64,000 bases of DNA from Tetramitus jugosus (taxonomy: Eukaryota > Heterolobosea > Eutetramitea > Acrasida > Vahlkampfiidae): contig OW569385.1 in NCBI GenBank assembly GCA_937625935.1, positions 310,001 to 374,000 of the forward strand. The letters run 5' to 3'. Under the pieces are notes generated by a model that was not told the DNA's origin, ran no database searches, and saw only the letters and a program-made list of their open reading frames with translations. How positions within the stretch are numbered: position 1 is the stretch's first letter; each line of letters starts with the position of its first letter. This document shows positions 59,776 to 64,000 of the stretch, in pieces. A program made the position numbers and the translations under genes.

Positions 59776-61026
59776 CTAGTCATCTGTATTTGAATATCTG
59801 CTTTGAGGAGTGTTTGACCGAACCCGAAATGCATTCGAGTTGATTCGCACGATGGATGTCGTCACGCCAAATGGATTGTTGTCAACCAGTTCTCGAACTT
59901 GGCTTGGTGTTGGTGAGACTGTATCTTTTCTGGTTTTGGCCGATGCAGGTCTACTGCTATTTCTGTTCTTTAGCTTGTTCAGTACTCTCGGTTCATTTCG
60001 TATGGACGAGAGCTTGCTTTGTGGCGCAGTTTCGATCGTGGGCCTTCTAGGATTGGCTGACGAAGGTCTTGAATTCGGTGGATGGAACAACCTAGTCGTA
60101 CTTCTGGTAGTTGAGGAAGAGAGATTGGTGTTCTGGTGGTCCTTCTTGCTGTTTACTGGGTGCTTATCGTGAACCTTGTGGTGATCATGGTGATCATTGG
60201 ATATGAATTTCATTGGTTGGTATGCCTTGATTGTCTCTTTCTTGAGGGTGGAGTGTATTTTGAATGATTGAGCCTTCATTGCTCTATCTTGTTGTCTTCG
60301 ACTCCTGCTCGTACTTCTTGTTCCATTGTAGGAAGACTTGGAGCTCGTCAAGCTATTTACACTGGGGCTTCGATAGAGAACAGAGTTGCTCTTCTCTCTT
60401 CGAGAGTAGTCTGCGGTGTTGACCATGAATTGATCTCTATCACTTCCTCCGTATTGTTCATACTCTTCCTCTTCATCATTGTTATGATAATAAGAAGGAT
60501 GATCATATATCTTATTCATTCCTCCCTTAACATCAACATGGTGATTCTCTTCCCATGCATTCCAAGGGTACCTATTATCCGAGACCATGTACTCAACTGG
60601 AAAGTCGTCTTCATTATTCATTGCTCCTCTTTGATTCATTAGGGGGATCTGAGTATAGTCATAATACAGATTATTCAGGTTGGTTCTCTCCATTCTCTGA
60701 TGTAAATCAATTTGTCTCTGCATTTCATCTTCCAAAGCATCCGATAAATGTTCTTCTGTTTGAGATGGTCTATCACTTTGTAACGATGGGTGGAATGACG
60801 TATGTCGATAGTCGCTCTCATCCTCTTCACCCTCCACTTGATGAGCAGTCATTCGATAGTCATATCCACTTAGAATCCGTTTTTGTTCTTCAATCAAATT
60901 GTCCATCTCGTCCATTAAGTTTGGATACTGATGGACGTACCGTTCATTTACAGAATTTTCAAGCTCTCTCAGTTGCACAAAGTTATCATCAATATCTCTT
61001 CTCTGAATCGCTGAAACCTTAGACAT
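59776..61026 (-). CDS. Disordered unknown protein with SRPSSA/RPASA motifs
   Basis: Single exon, 416 residues, ATG 61026. The N-terminus is helical (IQRRDIDDNFVQLRELENSV). The middle is Asp/Glu/Tyr-rich (NNDEEEEYEQYGG), and the C-terminus is Ser/Arg/Pro-rich with PPNSRPSSANPRRP and SSRPASAKTRK. Such RPSSA/RPASA patches are frequent in ciliary and microtubule-associated proteins, which fits the divergent BBS2 gene 191 bp away, but no domain is recognised. Confidence 0.6.
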   Translation of the reverse strand: MSKVSAIQRRDIDDNFVQLRELENSVNERYVHQYPNLMDEMDNLIEEQKRILSGYDYRMTAHQVEGEEDESDYRHTSFHPSLQSDRPSQTEEHLSDALEDEMQRQIDLHQRMERTNLNNLYYDYTQIPLMNQRGAMNNEDDFPVEYMVSDNRYPWNAWEENHHVDVKGGMNKIYDHPSYYHNNDEEEEYEQYGGSDRDQFMVNTADYSRREKSNSVLYRSPSVNSLTSSKSSYNGTRSTSRSRRQQDRAMKAQSFKIHSTLKKETIKAYQPMKFISNDHHDHHKVHDKHPVNSKKDHQNTNLSSSTTRSTTRLFHPPNSRPSSANPRRPTIETAPQSKLSSIRNEPRVLNKLKNRNSSRPASAKTRKDTVSPTPSQVRELVDNNPFGVTTSIVRINSNAFRVRSNTPQSRYSNTDD

Positions 61027-61217
61027 GATGTTACTTGAGATGTTCCGTTAGTTATTGATGGTGAGGCGTTCAATTGAATTAAACCACTGTAGAAGGGTTG
61101 GGCGCTTCGCAACATGGCGAACTTTGGCATTCAAGCGCGCCATTCTATGAACAATTCTACGGTTCTCATTACCTAGCAAAGAAATTGTCAATCTGATAGC
61201 TGAGAGTAAGAGAAAGG

Positions 61218-63540
61218 ATGAGCTATTCATTGATACCAGCTTTTCAGCTCCATATGAATCAACCCATAAACAAGGGATTGACAACGATAGGAAAATGTGA
61301 GATTTCATCATTGAACCTACCTTTGGAATTTTATTGTTTTTGCATCATTAACTTAAATTGAATACTTTTCATATTGTTGTAGATGATGGAAAACATCCCA
61401 TGTTAACAGCTGCTACAAACGCAGGAAAAGTGTTTATTCACAATCCTTATGAAAAAGATCACAAGAACCAGAGTAAGTACCTATTTTGTCTCCATGAGCT
61501 AGTAAAGATGTTGAACTACCTTCCCATTATGTTTTTTGTAGTTCGTTTCTTGAACATCAATCGTGATGTGAACTGTTTGACATCTGGTCGGTTGAATCCC
61601 AAGTCAAAGAAGGATATACTGTTAATTGGAACTCAGACCAATCTTTTGGCTTATGATGTAGAGGAGAATGCAGATATTTTCTATAGAGAGGTTTCAGATG
61701 GACTGAATACGATCACATTGGGAAAGATTGGAAGTTTGGAGATGCCATTGGCGATTGTGGGTGGTAATTGCTCACTTCAAGGATACGATCATCAAGGTAA
61801 TGAACAGTATTGGACAACAACCGGTGGAAATGTGACTGCAATGGCTGTGATAGATATTGATAATGTAAGTTACGAGACTCCTCTTATGATGTGATTTAGA
61901 AACAGTTTTTGTTCACACTTCTCTATCGATAAAAGGATGGTCAATCAGAATTGCTAGTGGGATCGGATGACTACACGATTTACATTTACAAGGATGATGA
62001 GATTTTCTCTGAAGTGGCCGAGAACGATCAAGTAACGAGCTTATGTCGATTACGAGATACAAAATATGGTTACTCCCTACAAAATGGTACGGTGGGAGTG
62101 TATGATACTAGAGATAGACTTTGGAGATCAAAGTCTAAAAGTGTAGTGACAGCAATGGAAAGTTATGATCTGGATGGGGATGGAGTACCTGAGTTGATTT
62201 TAGGATTTGACAATGGAAAGGTTGAAGTTCGGACAGAGAACACAGGTTCTGTGATATACAGAGATACAATGTCGGAATCAGTATCTTCTATCTTGAAGGC
62301 AGATTACAGAATGGATGGAAAGGAGGAAGTAATATGTTGTTCGTTCTCAGGAGAAATCAGAGGATATCTACCAGTAGATAATGAGGTACAACAGTCTTTT
62401 GATACGAATTTACAGGAGGAAGAACTAATGAAGCTTTCTCAACGAAAAGAGGAGCTGTTAACCGAGTTGGCGAACTACGAAGAGAATGTCAGGAAGATGA
62501 AATCTGGAGAGGTGGATTCTTCGTTGATAAATACAGACACAAAAGTAAATTGTCATTTGGAACCTAATCAAGGAGAGAGAAGGGTGGATGTAGTGTTTGA
62601 AACTGCCGAAGAACAAGTGATCAAGTGCGCCATTATTACTGCAGAACAATTATTTGAAACGGAGAGTAAGTTCTTATATTCTAAGGAACCGACGAACAAA
62701 ATTCAAGTGGGTCTTACACCCAAGAAAGACATTCCTATTGATTTGAACATTCAAGTTCTAGTTGGTCACAACATGGGGACGAGCTATCATGTTTTTGAGT
62801 TGAACTATCAAATGCCCAGATTTTCTCTCTATGTTCCTGTACAAGAGTTTTCTGAACATCCTCAATCATTTGTCTCATTCCACGTCCATGAAAGAGTTAA
62901 CCGAATAATTATGTGGTTTAATCAAAGTTTCAACATCAAGTACAGCGCTCCACCGAACCAAAAGACAATTGAATTTAAATTTATGAGCTTAAGGAACTTT
63001 ACACCCCTACACTTCAGTTTTAGGGATCAACAAATGAATATTTATGTTGATAGCATGGATACAGCTGGTGATATCATTCAAGACTTCACTCAATTTTTAG
63101 GAGTGAATCAGTTAGAGTCCACTTGCAACTTTCCAGTGGAATTCAGCCGATTTGAGCAAGTGTTGAATCAAGTTGAAGAATACAATGCTTCACGGTTAAA
63201 GTTAACTGCGGAAATGGCTGACAGTTCCCAAGTCGTGAAAGCCCTGGTAATCAAAGCAGAGGACTCTCGTCTTCTGTCTAACATGAAGGGAATGAGGGAA
63301 GCCTACAATGAACTGTACAGATTGAATAAGGATTTAATGAACGAGTATACGAAGAGGAGCAATAATCACAACGAGCTGCTGAGTTCACTAAAGGAAGTGA
63401 ATCAAATGATACAAAAAGCAGCCAGACTGAGACTAGGAGACAGCAAAGCTCGCGTCATTGCAGAGTGCAGACAAGCAGTCAAGTCCAACAACATTCATTC
63501 TCTATTCAAAATTATTCAATCAGGCAGAGCAGATAAATAA
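61218..63540 (+). CDS. BBS2: Bardet-Biedl syndrome 2 protein homologue, 4 exons
   Basis: Exons 61218-61296, 61383-61472, 61542-61864 and 61936-63540; introns 86, 69, 71 nt; 698 residues (human about 720). Exon 1 (SLIPAFQLHMNQPINKGLTT) is short and restores the family start: the splice makes IGKYDGKHP, matching IGRYDGTHP. Then AGKVFIHNPYEKD, TQTNLLAYDVEENADIFYRE, VGGNCSLQGYDHQG, NGTVGVYDTRDRLWRSKSK, MDGKEEVICCSFSGEIRGYL and a helical end with LLSNMKGMREAYNELYRLNK. The N-terminal beta-propeller, GAE-like domain and C-terminal hairpin layout is complete. BBS2 is a BBSome core subunit trafficking membrane proteins in cilia. A minus frame at 61048-61311 overlapping exon 1 is rejected. Confidence 0.93.
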
Positions 63541-63547
63541 CACACAT

Positions 63548-64000
63548 TTACTCAAGATTGATCGACCATTTAATCACGGCTTTCCATTCTGCCAAGAATT
63601 GTTCAACGAATCGTTCCATGAACTGATGTCTCGTTTCAGCAAACTGTCTACCTGATTCCGTTCTCATCAAATCCTTGAGCTTGAACAACTTTTCATAAAA
63701 GTGATTGATTGCCGTATCATTGTCCTTTGACTTGTTCATGTACTCTTCCTTGCTCATGTTGGTTATTGGCTTAATCTCTGGATCGTACATGGGTCTATTC
63801 TTTGCACCAGAGAACACCATGCATCGACCAATACCAATCGCACCAATCGCATCCAATCGATCCGCATCTTGAACAATGGCCAACGATTGGTTCCACTCTT
63901 CAGGAATCACTTCTTCTTCATCCGCACTCTCTTTCTTCAACAATTCATTCTTGAATGACAAATTGTTGACAACGTACAAAATTTGTTGGATACGCTGCTC
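63548..64000 (-). CDS. HD-domain phosphohydrolase, C-terminal part (5' partial)
   Basis: Open frame from the right edge (64000) to TAA at 63550-63548; about 150 residues of a longer protein. [20 protein letters not shown] is the distal metal-binding part of HD-domain hydrolases of the YedJ type ([16 protein letters not shown]), followed by helix [19 protein letters not shown] and [18 protein letters not shown]. The N-terminal HD motif lies beyond the window. Converges on BBS2 with 7 bp between stops. Likely nucleotide or phosphoester hydrolysis. Confidence 0.85.
   Translation of the reverse strand, partial: EQRIQQILYVVNNLSFKNELLKKESADEEEVIPEEWNQSLAIVQDADRLDAIGAIGIGRCMVFSGAKNRPMYDPEIKPITNMSKEEYMNKSKDNDTAINHFYEKLFKLKDLMRTESGRQFAETRHQFMERFVEQFLAEWKAVIKWSINLE

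Noticed and set aside
61048-61311. Minus-strand 87-codon frame MMKSHIFLSLSIPCLWVDS
   Set aside because: It overlaps BBS2 exon 1, whose reading is supported by family similarity and a precise splice.

Overview
The window is eukaryotic nuclear DNA from a free-living protist, most likely the heterolobosean amoeboflagellate Naegleria or a close relative. This is inferred from gene content and style: standard genetic code, very compact gene spacing on both strands, short GT-AG introns mostly of 50-80 nt, Gln/Asn/Ser/Thr/His homopolymer tracts, a nitrate-sensor-type receptor adenylyl cyclase, and many flagellar and basal-body genes beside amoeboid-cell genes. No species call can be made without a database search.

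Layout. 0-10 kb: a C-terminal gene end, a CCDC112-like coiled coil, dynamitin (DCTN2), SRP72, RRP7 and a myristoylation-motif LRR-PP2C phosphatase. 10-24 kb: a two-TM protein, COQ10, a gamma-carbonic-anhydrase-like protein lacking one zinc histidine, a divergent P-type ATPase, an unknown protein, a DUF4258-like protein and the microtubule inner protein CFAP210. 24-38 kb: SmF, a TPR protein, an F-BAR protein, a p62/NBR1-type autophagy receptor, an unknown protein and a large SFI1-type centrin-binding protein. 38-52 kb: a secreted protein, a small basic protein, a nitrilase, an SDR, an unknown protein, an RCC1 protein, a Rab32-like GTPase, mitochondrial ferredoxin, an MDM31-like protein, the NIT-adenylyl cyclase and a flavin amine oxidase.

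52.2-56.5 kb differs. It holds an intron-bearing tRNA-Thr(CGT), a tRNA-Asp(GTC) with a poor D arm, and several broken coding fragments, one of them lipase-like, but no convincing intact protein gene. After it come a MIT-domain protein, ribosomal eL21, a disordered protein, BBS2 and the C-terminal part of an HD-domain hydrolase that runs off the window.

Functionally, dynamitin, CCDC112-like, CFAP210, SFI1 and BBS2 serve microtubules, basal bodies and cilia. COQ10, gamma-CA-like, ferredoxin and MDM31-like are mitochondrial. The rest is mostly housekeeping or signalling. I re-spliced genes by eye where splice signals, phase and family similarity agreed; no computation was run.
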